Shown here piece after piece: positions 50,894 through 58,041 of a stretch of 64,000 nucleotides of DNA; position 1 is the stretch's first letter; each line of letters starts with the position of its first letter. The DNA lies in NCBI GenBank assembly GCA_034409055.1, contig DAOUMU010000508.1, positions 1-64,000 of the forward strand, written 5' to 3'. This DNA is from DAOUMU01 sp034409055 (lineage in GTDB: Bacteria; Chloroflexota; Anaerolineae; 4572-78; J111). The notes beneath the pieces are model-generated. The model did not search any database and was not told the origin of the DNA. It saw only the letters and a list, made by a program, of their open reading frames with translations. The translations under genes were made by a program, and so were the position numbers.

Positions 50894-51883
50894 TTATTCT
50901 TTAGCCCCCAATACTTCACTCAATCGACCATATTCTGTATAAATAATACGGCGAATCCCCGTTTCGCTACGAATGACCAGCGATTGGGTTTTAGCTTGAT
51001 TGCCATGATATTGCACACCGGCCAGGAGCGACCCATTGGTGATACCGGTGGCAGCGAAGAAAATTTCGTTGCTGGAAACCAATTCATTGCAGGTAAGTAT
51101 CTGCCTGGTATCAAGCCCGGCGGTTTTGACGGCGGCTCGCTCCTCATCACTCTGGGGAGCCAGACGTCCCAGCATAGCCCCCCCCATTGCCTTGACCGCA
51201 CAGGCGGCAATAACCCCTTCTGGCACACCACCCACGCCCATTAAAATATCTGCGCCAATATTGGGGGTGGCCGCTTGAAGCGCCCCGACCACGTCACCGT
51301 CGGAGCGCAGTACAGCGCATGCCCCAGCCGTCCGGATTTCTTCCACTAAATCGTCATGGCGAGGCCGGTCGAGCACAAACACGACCAGGTCACGCACCGC
51401 TTTCTTTTTCACCCGGGCGACCAGAGCCAGAGTCCAGGCTACCGGAGCGTCCATACATTCCGGTACCAGAGCCTCGGCCGCTTGATAATCTACCACAATT
51501 TTTTCCATATAGACGGCCGGGGCAGGTGACCACATCGAGCCACGCGGAGCAACGCCGGCCACGGCAATGGCGTCAGGACGCCCCTTAGCCAGCAAATTTC
51601 TGCCTTCGATCGGGTCTACGACGACATCCATCGCCGGCCCCTTCCCGGTGCCCACTTGTTGGCCACTATCCAGAGGAGAGTGAGTGCCCAGTTTTCCTTC
51701 TTCACCAATAACAATATGACCGTCCATCTCCAGCGTATTCAAGGCTTTATACATAGCTTCGGCGGCGGCATGGTCGGCCTCGTCTCGTTTGCCTAAACCC
51801 ATCCAGCGACCAGCGCTGAGTGCAGCCGCTTCGGTCACTCTTACCAGATCAAGACCCAAATTGCGGGGGGGGTGTTCGTTCAT
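50894..51883 (-). CDS. glpX: Class II fructose-1,6-bisphosphatase, copy 2, with altered active site
   Basis: A 329-residue GlpX paralogue of the gene at 47648. The fold motifs are intact (IVIGEEGKLGTHSPLDSGQ, VLDRPRHDDLVEEIR), but the catalytic block reads DPIEGRN: D90 and E93 are kept, while the Thr that follows the Gly in known GlpX enzymes (T90 of the E. coli protein) is Arg95. This may lower or change activity. It starts 27 bases downstream of the sulP remnant and ends 31 bases before the intact sulP gene. GGAAAG precedes the ATG. The protein could still be regulatory or act on another sugar bisphosphate. Confidence 0.92.
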   Translation of the reverse strand: MNEHPPRNLGLDLVRVTEAAALSAGRWMGLGKRDEADHAAAEAMYKALNTLEMDGHIVIGEEGKLGTHSPLDSGQQVGTGKGPAMDVVVDPIEGRNLLAKGRPDAIAVAGVAPRGSMWSPAPAVYMEKIVVDYQAAEALVPECMDAPVAWTLALVARVKKKAVRDLVVFVLDRPRHDDLVEEIRTAGACAVLRSDGDVVGALQAATPNIGADILMGVGGVPEGVIAACAVKAMGGAMLGRLAPQSDEERAAVKTAGLDTRQILTCNELVSSNEIFFAATGITNGSLLAGVQYHGNQAKTQSLVIRSETGIRRIIYTEYGRLSEVLGAKE

Positions 51884-51909
51884 TTTCTTTCCTTCTCTAA
51901 GGTAATAAG

Positions 51910-52177
51910 CTATTCAATAGCATCCAGCAAGCCAGCAGCCTCCCAGGCCAACATACCGCCCCGCAGCACGGCCACGTTGTGGTAGCCTTTGTTGTGTAAC
52001 ATGTAAGCAGTTCGCGTACTACGTCCCACAAACTCCTGATTGTTATCCAGTCATTGATCCGTTTGGCTGGCAATAGGTTTGTAAAAAACGAACTGGTCGC
52101 AGAAAAAAAGAGGGAATGTCACTCAGGCCAACCAGTACGGGGTTGTCTCTGTATGCACTTTTAAGATAAACAGCCAT
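51910..52177 (-). pseudogene. Remnant of a second SulP-rhodanese gene
   Basis: Three pieces of a sulP gene like the one at 48700 lie in order. First is the N-terminus (MAVYLKSAYRDNPVLVGLSD, through VRFLQTY). Then comes a short middle piece matching SQTGQRLESNQEFVGQ near residue 315 of the intact protein, but with an in-frame TGA. Last is the C-terminal rhodanese end (RTAYMLHNKGYH to GGMLAWEAAGLLDAIE, stop). At least two large internal deletions removed the rest. The order remnant-glpX-sulP-glpX shows a tandem duplication of a sulP-glpX unit with decay of the outer sulP. Confidence 0.9.
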
Positions 52178-52288
52178 AGTATTATCCGTTAGTGTCCAGA
52201 TATTTTTTATTCTACCACTTTTGGTAGAAGTTTGCCAGATGACATAAAGGTGCATTTCAGTTTGGGGACAGATTTTGAATAAGCAAAG

Positions 52289-52412
52289 ATTGTATCCTTT
52301 TCAAATTTGTGGGTAGCGTAAGGGCGAGGCAAGTCGGAGCATAGCTTGTTTGTTTCGACTACCACCAATCCGACTTGCCTCGCCCTTACTTTTGGAGAGG
52401 ATACCAAAGATC
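52289..52412. repeat. MITE-like element with perfect 21-bp inverted repeat
   Basis: Bases 52318-52338 (GTAAGGGCGAGGCAAGTCGG plus A) are perfectly complementary to 52369-52389 around a 30-base loop. Outside these, GTATCCTTTTCAAA on the left and an imperfect complement (GGAGAGGATACC) on the right extend the fold. It touches the 3' end of the metalloprotease gene and may stop transcription there. Confidence 0.65.
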
Positions 52413-55068
52413 ACTCGGCGATACGGAGGGAAAGTGTCTGAATTTTCGAGATGGTCAGGGGGAGACCACCGCGAGCCCCGGCCATAACTTCGCTCAAATT
52501 GAGGTAGACTTCACCCGTTTCCGAGGCGGCCGTAAAGGTGAAAGTGGCCAGGGTAAGATCACCGGTTAAATTGGCCACCTGGCCCTGGCGGCTGGCTACA
52601 ACCGATACCTGGCCCATATCATTGTCTATCGAATCAGCCACCACCAGGCTCAAATCGGGATGCAAGCGCAGGCTGTCAAGCTGCAAAAGAACCGGGTCAA
52701 AGTTAAGCTTAAATTGCACCCCAAACAACCCTGGCCCGGTGACCCGGTGGGCGACGACAGCCACCTCAAAGGTCTGGCCCGGTTTCACAGTAGCCGGTCC
52801 ACGCAGGCCCAAGCTATTTTCAAGCGGTGGCTCAATCGTAAAGGGGGCATCGGATTCGTCAAGGCTGGTGTGGAAGCCGTCGGTGGTGATAACGCGGATG
52901 AGAGCGTTATAACTGGCCGGAATCTGGCTGGTATCAAAAGTATAATGAGTTCGGTTCAGGCGTACGGCCAGAGGAAGCCAGCTTTGACCACCGTCGGGGC
53001 TGTAAAGCAAATCGTGTAACAGAGAGCCACCATCGGCGTCGCTGGCTTCCCAGGTGATCGTTTGTTGACCGGTCAGGGTTTCGCTGCCATTGGGGAAAGT
53101 AACATTAACATTGGGCGGGCTGTTACTGGGGGTGACAATAACCAGAGCCACCTCATTTCTACTGATCGTGACTTTGGCCACGTCATTCAAATCGGTACGG
53201 GGTAATATAAACAAGAAGGGGCTGGATTCGGTGGGCAGGCCGGTTTCCAGGTCCAAAAAGCCGGTATCAAAGCAGTGTTGAGCCAGGATGGTGTTGTCAT
53301 CGGCTTCTACATTGAGGCAATAATCATCACCGGGCGGTAGGGCAAACTTCAAAGGGGGGTTAAAGGCGCCGGCAGGATCATAAAAGGCACTGCCTTCAAG
53401 ACGAATAACTTCGGGGTTGGATACGGTGCCATCAGGGTAAATGATTCCACTCACCAGTAGGGTACCGCCATCGGTAATTTCTGCCTGCGGTTTAAAGTCA
53501 GCTAAAGGCAACGTAACCGTGGCCTTGGGCTGCAAAAAAGGACTGTCAAAGAGTTTGCGATAGGTATAGGGAGAAATCCAGGGACGGGTGCAGTAAGCCA
53601 TCATATCGTAAAAAGAGGGAGAATATATAATCGGTGGGTTGCTGTACAGGTCAATACCAAATTCCTGGATGTGGGGTGTGTCAGCATAGGGCCAGTCGGG
53701 ATCGACCCGAATGTCGACCCCCTCCGCTTTAAAGCAATAGGCATCTTCCCGCTGGGTGGGCGACCAGGCATGCTGCGCTCCCAGGTTGTGAGCAATTTCG
53801 TGCACTAAAATACGTGGCCCGCCAATATCTTGTTCCGGACGCAGACCGCCAAAAGCAACCCGACTGGAGTGCAGTCCGGCACAATTGGGACACCAAAAGG
53901 GATCTGAGGCACCGCCGTTGTAAAATTCTGGGGGCAGCCAGCCGAAAAGTTGATCCGGCCATGTCTCGTTCGAGTGGTACTGGGCATAGAGCCAGTAAGT
54001 ATAAAGTAACTTACGGAGTATTTCCCCTTTACTCAACTCGCCCTCCCAGACCAAATCGGGCATAGGCAGCCGGTAATATTCTACAGCCGGTACAGGATAC
54101 ATACGCAACAACCAGTACTCAACCTGAGTTGGCTCCGGCGGTCTGAAACCCTGGTATTCAATGGGCAGGTAAGCCACCCGCAGTGGCTTGCGCACGGCAA
54201 AGTTTTTACTGAGGGTCAGGGTGGCCGGCGATACCTCGACTGCGTCCGAGGGCATAGCTTCAAGCTCAAAGGTGATCTGGCCCGACATCCAGGCTGGCGG
54301 CGGGAAAAATTCAAAATTAACCGAATGGGCCAGGTTGAGCCGTAACTCTTGCAGGGGTAAACTGTTCACGTGTTGCAAGGTTTCGGCCGGTAGTTGGCGA
54401 GTCAGGCTGAGCTGCTCCTGGCCATCTTTCAGCAACCGCAGTCGTACGGTAATTTCTGTGGGGGGGCAATCACCGTTACAGGCCAGGTAAACTCGGGCTA
54501 AGGTGTGTCGACCAGCGACCAGGGGCATTGAGTTATTGCAGAAAATATGGTCGGGATGATGGGGGTCTGGCTGGCAACGGGGATGCTCCGGCTCGTTGAA
54601 GACCTGAATGCCCTGGGTGATTTCCAGACCCCGCAGTCTCAGGAAAGCCGGTTTAGCCTGAGGGATAGGCTCCTCAGCCAGGATAGACTCGGCGTCGGGA
54701 ATCTGTAGCGCCTGCGTATAATCAGGAGGAGGGGGCTCCGGCACGACCGGCTGTGCTTCAAGCATGGGCCGGACATCAAGAGCCGCGACCATATCTTGAT
54801 TGTTCACCTGGGACTCGGTTGGGGTGAGGATAACCAAGACGGCCACCAGGGCCATAATTTGTAGGAGAATCAACCCCCAGATCAGTAAGTGGGTTGAGAC
54901 ATTTTCCTTTTTACCTGGAATGACTTTACCGGAAACGAGGTTGGCTGGCCGGTGATGGACGATTTCGCCAATTAAGTCAGGGTTGTTGGCATATCTTTCT
55001 TCCCTGGCCGGCCATCTGTCAGGATAAGGATGATTATCAGGTGGTCGTTTGTCCATGACTACCAACAT
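52411..55068 (-). CDS. Membrane-anchored metzincin-like protease with cohesin-like domain
   Basis: An 885-residue exported protein. One transmembrane helix at about 63-83 anchors it, and the rest faces outward. The zinc site is HEIAHNLGAQH starting at H423, the HExxHxxGxxH pattern of metzincins, with a possible Met-turn at YDMMAYC about 75 residues on. A middle region has an Ig-like or fibronectin-like stretch (NVTFPNGSETLTGQQTITWE). The C-terminal 130 residues resemble a cohesin domain (PGQTFEVAVVAH, GVQFKLNFDPVLLQLDS, TLATFTFTA). The N-terminal 60 residues are basic and proline-rich. The exact start is uncertain; ATGs at 55068 and 55056 both lack a good ribosome site. Likely an extracellular protease. 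The substrate is unknown. Confidence 0.85.
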   Translation of the reverse strand: MLVVMDKRPPDNHPYPDRWPAREERYANNPDLIGEIVHHRPANLVSGKVIPGKKENVSTHLLIWGLILLQIMALVAVLVILTPTESQVNNQDMVAALDVRPMLEAQPVVPEPPPPDYTQALQIPDAESILAEEPIPQAKPAFLRLRGLEITQGIQVFNEPEHPRCQPDPHHPDHIFCNNSMPLVAGRHTLARVYLACNGDCPPTEITVRLRLLKDGQEQLSLTRQLPAETLQHVNSLPLQELRLNLAHSVNFEFFPPPAWMSGQITFELEAMPSDAVEVSPATLTLSKNFAVRKPLRVAYLPIEYQGFRPPEPTQVEYWLLRMYPVPAVEYYRLPMPDLVWEGELSKGEILRKLLYTYWLYAQYHSNETWPDQLFGWLPPEFYNGGASDPFWCPNCAGLHSSRVAFGGLRPEQDIGGPRILVHEIAHNLGAQHAWSPTQREDAYCFKAEGVDIRVDPDWPYADTPHIQEFGIDLYSNPPIIYSPSFYDMMAYCTRPWISPYTYRKLFDSPFLQPKATVTLPLADFKPQAEITDGGTLLVSGIIYPDGTVSNPEVIRLEGSAFYDPAGAFNPPLKFALPPGDDYCLNVEADDNTILAQHCFDTGFLDLETGLPTESSPFLFILPRTDLNDVAKVTISRNEVALVIVTPSNSPPNVNVTFPNGSETLTGQQTITWEASDADGGSLLHDLLYSPDGGQSWLPLAVRLNRTHYTFDTSQIPASYNALIRVITTDGFHTSLDESDAPFTIEPPLENSLGLRGPATVKPGQTFEVAVVAHRVTGPGLFGVQFKLNFDPVLLQLDSLRLHPDLSLVVADSIDNDMGQVSVVASRQGQVANLTGDLTLATFTFTAASETGEVYLNLSEVMAGARGGLPLTISKIQTLSLRIAE

Positions 55069-55182
55069 TGGGCCATCTTGTTAAAGTACAACCTTGAAGT
55101 TACCCTCACTATAACACCAGCTAGCCCAGGATTCAATGGGATATTGGGGGTAACCATAATCAGAATAGCCAGCATTGTTTCT

Positions 55183-55210
55183 TTGAAAAACATCTTGGTT
55201 GACTTATAAT
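55183..55210 (+). promoter_or_regulatory. Promoter for the zinc-ribbon membrane protein
   Basis: TTGAAA (55183-55188), a 16-base spacer and TATAAT (55205-55210). The leader to the ATG at 55244 is about 27 bases. This is the best -35/-10 pair seen in the window. Confidence 0.65.
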
Positions 55211-55243
55211 TAAAAGACTTAAGTTTTAACTTTGAGAGATTTG

Positions 55244-56257
55244 ATGGAACGTAAATTACTACGGTGGAGTTGGATAATTCTATGCCTGATATCCCTCTCC
55301 TGGTTACCTTATCCCGTGGCTGAGGCTCAAGCTACCAAGCCTCGATTAAAAAGCTTGCTGGTTGAAATCTGGCCGGAATATGACCGCGCCGAGGTACTGG
55401 TAATCTATCGGGCTGAATTAAGCCCTGACACCCCGCTGCCTGCTCAATTGACCTTTCGCTTGCCGGGTTATATCGAAAGTATGCATGCGGTGGCTATTGA
55501 GCGCGATGAGGCCTTGTTTGCAGTGAGTTCAGAGGCGATTGAGATGCGTTACGAAGGTGATGACCTGCTGCTCACCTTTCCCAGCCCCTCGCCCAAGATC
55601 CAATTTGAATATTACGACCCCCAGATACTCACCCGGCAAGATCAAACGCGGCAACTGACCTTTGCTTTCGCCACTCCCTATGATATCGAAATGACCACCT
55701 TTGAAGTACAGGCACCCTTTCAGGCCGAAGACTTTTCGCTGACCCCTGCCGCAAGCAACACCTTTGTCGGCAGCAACGGCCTGCAATATAACTTGATTGA
55801 AGTGGCCGGGCTGGCTTCCGGTGAAACCTTTGAATTGTCGGTCACTTACAAACGCAATACGACTGAGGTGTCGGTAAAAAGTCTCAGGAGCGACACCGCA
55901 GAGAACACGGCCAATATTACCGCGCCCGCTGAAGCATCGGCTAACAACCTGACGGTTGGCTATGTGTTAGTGGGCGCCGGCGTCGGTTTGTTGCTGGGGA
56001 CCGGTGGCTACTGGTGGTGGTCTAAACGGATAAAACAAGAAACGCCCTCCTCCGGCCGCAGGCCAGCACGTCGTAAAAAACGAGGGGCTGTTGTCAAGAG
56101 CAAGGTCAGACAGAAACCGAGTGCGTCTGCCGTTGAGTCAGCCAGGCCAGCAACGGCTGCTCCCCAACCGGGCGGTTTTTGCTACCGCTGTGGCAGCGTC
56201 TTACGAGAGGATGCTAATTTTTGTCACAACTGTGGCGCTGAACGACGCAAAACATAA
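55244..56257 (+). CDS. Exported-domain membrane protein with C-terminal zinc ribbon
   Basis: A 337-residue protein of unknown function. A signal peptide (about 1-28) leads to a beta-rich outer domain of about 190 residues. A transmembrane helix follows at about 238-260 (VGYVLVGAGVGLLLGTGGYWWW), then a basic linker rich in Lys/Arg (PARRKKRGAVVKSKVRQK), and a small cytoplasmic zinc ribbon (CYRCGSVLREDANFCHNCGA, two CxxC pairs). The ATG at 55244 is chosen; an in-frame TTG lies 12 bases upstream. It is followed by repeats and then by the VPI-repeat protein and ABC transporter genes in the same direction. Confidence 0.8.
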   Translation: MERKLLRWSWIILCLISLSWLPYPVAEAQATKPRLKSLLVEIWPEYDRAEVLVIYRAELSPDTPLPAQLTFRLPGYIESMHAVAIERDEALFAVSSEAIEMRYEGDDLLLTFPSPSPKIQFEYYDPQILTRQDQTRQLTFAFATPYDIEMTTFEVQAPFQAEDFSLTPAASNTFVGSNGLQYNLIEVAGLASGETFELSVTYKRNTTEVSVKSLRSDTAENTANITAPAEASANNLTVGYVLVGAGVGLLLGTGGYWWWSKRIKQETPSSGRRPARRKKRGAVVKSKVRQKPSASAVESARPATAAPQPGGFCYRCGSVLREDANFCHNCGAERRKT

Positions 56258-56294
56258 TATTTGGAAACAGGTTGCTAACTTATCCTACGGGGAG

Positions 56295-56315
56295 GGGCAA
56301 TTTAGCAAATTGCCC
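56295..56315. repeat. GGGCAATTT hairpin
   Basis: GGGCAATTT-AGC-AAATTGCCC, a perfect 9-bp stem with a 3-base loop, preceded by GGTTGCTAACTTATCCTACG. It is related to the pair at 47449-47497 and to the stem at 154-193. Confidence 0.65.
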
Positions 56316-56336
56316 TACAACTGATAAAAAAATACA

Positions 56337-56447
56337 CTCAGTAGATCCAAATTTGAGGAGCACCCAGAGGGCATAAACCAGTACGCCCACGTGTGGCGTT
56401 ATTCGGCACGTGGGCGTGCCTCACTCCGCAAAAATTGGATCCACTGA
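56337..56447. repeat. MITE-like element, family B, copy 2
   Basis: The left end CTCAGTAGATCCAAATTTG is mirrored by AAAATTGGATCCACTGA at the right. The interior holds a hairpin with arms GCCCACGTG and CACGTGGGC. The ends match those at 194-309 while the interior does not. Part of the interior (GCACGTGGGCGTG) recurs at 61137. Confidence 0.65.
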
Positions 56448-56469
56448 TACTCAATTGCGGAGAGGAGCT

Positions 56470-57039
56470 ATGTCGAGATCAGCCAAAGTAATTATCTTTA
56501 TTCTCTTTATCCTGGTTTTGCTATCATTAGCCTTGAATGGGCTGCTATTGTGGCAGTGGTGGAGCTTTCAACAACAGGTCAAAGCAGCTATTCGGGATTT
56601 TGAGCCTATCGTGGGCGAGGCCCTATCCCAGGCCATCACTGACCTGGAAACATTTGAGAACTCAACCATTGAATTTAACGTCCAAGTGCAGCAAGAGTTT
56701 CCGGTTCAGGTTGAGATTCCCTTTCAAGAAACGTTGGATGTACCCATCCAGACCACCATTCCTATCAGCCAGGAGATCCAAACCACCATCCTGATTGATC
56801 CATTACAAACCGGGTTAAGTATTCCAACCGACGTGACCGTTCCGGTCGATTTAGAAGTGCCCATCAATCTAACCATTCCCGTATCTGTCGACCGAACCGT
56901 CCCCATCTCCACCACCGTCCCGATCGACTTTAATGTCCCCCTATCGATCAAGATCAGCGAGACAGAGCTGGCCCCATACATCGGCCGGCTACGCACCGGT
57001 TTAATTTCCCTGAACCAGACTTTATCTAATTTGGAGTAA
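56470..57039 (+). CDS. Membrane protein with VPI-type repeat stalk
   Basis: A 189-residue protein. One transmembrane helix at about 6-30 is followed by a region of about 100 residues with a regular short pattern of hydrophobic-polar beta units ending in VPI, IPI or VPV (FPVQVEIPF, LDVPIQTTIPI, VTVPVDLEVPINLTIPV, TVPISTTVPIDFNVPL). This would make an extended beta structure outside the membrane. No family was recognised. GGAGAGGAG lies before the ATG at 56470; a longer frame upstream is repeat-derived. It ends 6 bases before the ABC ATPase gene, so it is probably an accessory subunit of that exporter. Confidence 0.75.
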   Translation: MSRSAKVIIFILFILVLLSLALNGLLLWQWWSFQQQVKAAIRDFEPIVGEALSQAITDLETFENSTIEFNVQVQQEFPVQVEIPFQETLDVPIQTTIPISQEIQTTILIDPLQTGLSIPTDVTVPVDLEVPINLTIPVSVDRTVPISTTVPIDFNVPLSIKISETELAPYIGRLRTGLISLNQTLSNLE

Positions 57040-57045
57040 TTCCTG

Positions 57046-58041
57046 ATGGTCTCCTCGACAGTATTGACCCAAACCCAACCCCCATCGAGCGAAACAGAGG
57101 ATGTTGTCATCCGGGCTAAGGGATTGACCAAGCGATTTGGTCATGAGACGGCCGTTGAGGAGGTTGCGTTTGAGATTCCCCGGGGCAAAATCTTTGGCTT
57201 TATCGGTCCCAGTGGCTCCGGAAAAACAACGACGGTGCGCCTGTTGACCGGGTTCTACAAGCCAACAGAGGGCCGGGCGGTTGTCCTGGGGCACGAGCCG
57301 GCCCAATTTAAGCCGGACACCCGTGAAAAAATTGGCTATATGCCGCAGCAGTTTGCCCTTTATCCTGAACTGAGCGTTTGGGAAAATCTAAATTTTGCTG
57401 CCTCTATTTATGGCATGAGCTTTCAACGTGATGAGCGTCTGAAGCAACTGCTTGAATTTGTCGGGCTGAGCGAGCACAGGCGCAAACTGGCCCGCAATCT
57501 CTCCGGGGGGATGAAGCGGCGCCTGAGCCTGGCGGCCACTCTGGTCCATAGCCCGGAATTACTCTTTCTCGACGAGCCAACGGCCGGCATTGACCCGGTG
57601 TTGCGCCGCAAATTCTGGGATCATTTCAAAGAATTGCAGCAGCAGGGATGTACCCTGTTTGTAACCACCCAGTACGTGGGTGAAGCGGCTTATTGTGACT
57701 TTGTGGGCGTGATGGCCCGGGGTCACTTGCTGATGGTAGAGACACCCGAGGGGTTGCGTCGCCGGGCCTTCGGCGGTGAAGTGGTTGATTTACATACCGG
57801 GGAACGCCTGACTCATAAGGACTTGAAGGTCTTACGCAAGCTGCCTTTCGTTCAAGGCAAAGTTACGCGCCTGGATGAAAATAGCGTCCGCCTGGTCGTG
57901 GATGAGGCCAGTACGGCCATTCCCACTCTGCTGGATTGGTGTCACCAAGAGTATGTAACGGTTGAGTCTATCGAAGAGTACTTACCCCCCTTTGATGACG
58001 TTTTTGTTGAGCTGGTCAAGGATGTACCGCCCTATGAATAA
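57046..58041 (+). CDS. ABC transporter ATP-binding protein
   Basis: A 331-residue ABC ATPase of the exporter (ABC-2 partner) type. Walker A is GPSGSGKTTT (about 54-63), the Q loop is at MPQQF, the signature is LSGGMKRR (near 148-155) and Walker B is LLFLDEPTAGID. A C-terminal extension of about 90 residues (DLHTGERLTHKDLK to EYLPPFDDVFVELV) is typical of DrrA/YhhJ-like drug or polymer exporters. The start follows the VPI protein by 6 bases, with GGAG at its end. The stop overlaps the permease start by 8 bases. All catalytic motifs are intact. Confidence 0.95.
   Translation: MVSSTVLTQTQPPSSETEDVVIRAKGLTKRFGHETAVEEVAFEIPRGKIFGFIGPSGSGKTTTVRLLTGFYKPTEGRAVVLGHEPAQFKPDTREKIGYMPQQFALYPELSVWENLNFAASIYGMSFQRDERLKQLLEFVGLSEHRRKLARNLSGGMKRRLSLAATLVHSPELLFLDEPTAGIDPVLRRKFWDHFKELQQQGCTLFVTTQYVGEAAYCDFVGVMARGHLLMVETPEGLRRRAFGGEVVDLHTGERLTHKDLKVLRKLPFVQGKVTRLDENSVRLVVDEASTAIPTLLDWCHQEYVTVESIEEYLPPFDDVFVELVKDVPPYE

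Noticed and set aside
52210..52229. TTCTACCA-CTTT-TGGTAGAA hairpin upstream of the sulP remnant as a terminator
   Set aside because: The T-rich run is on the wrong side for the plus strand, and the minus strand has A residues after the stem.
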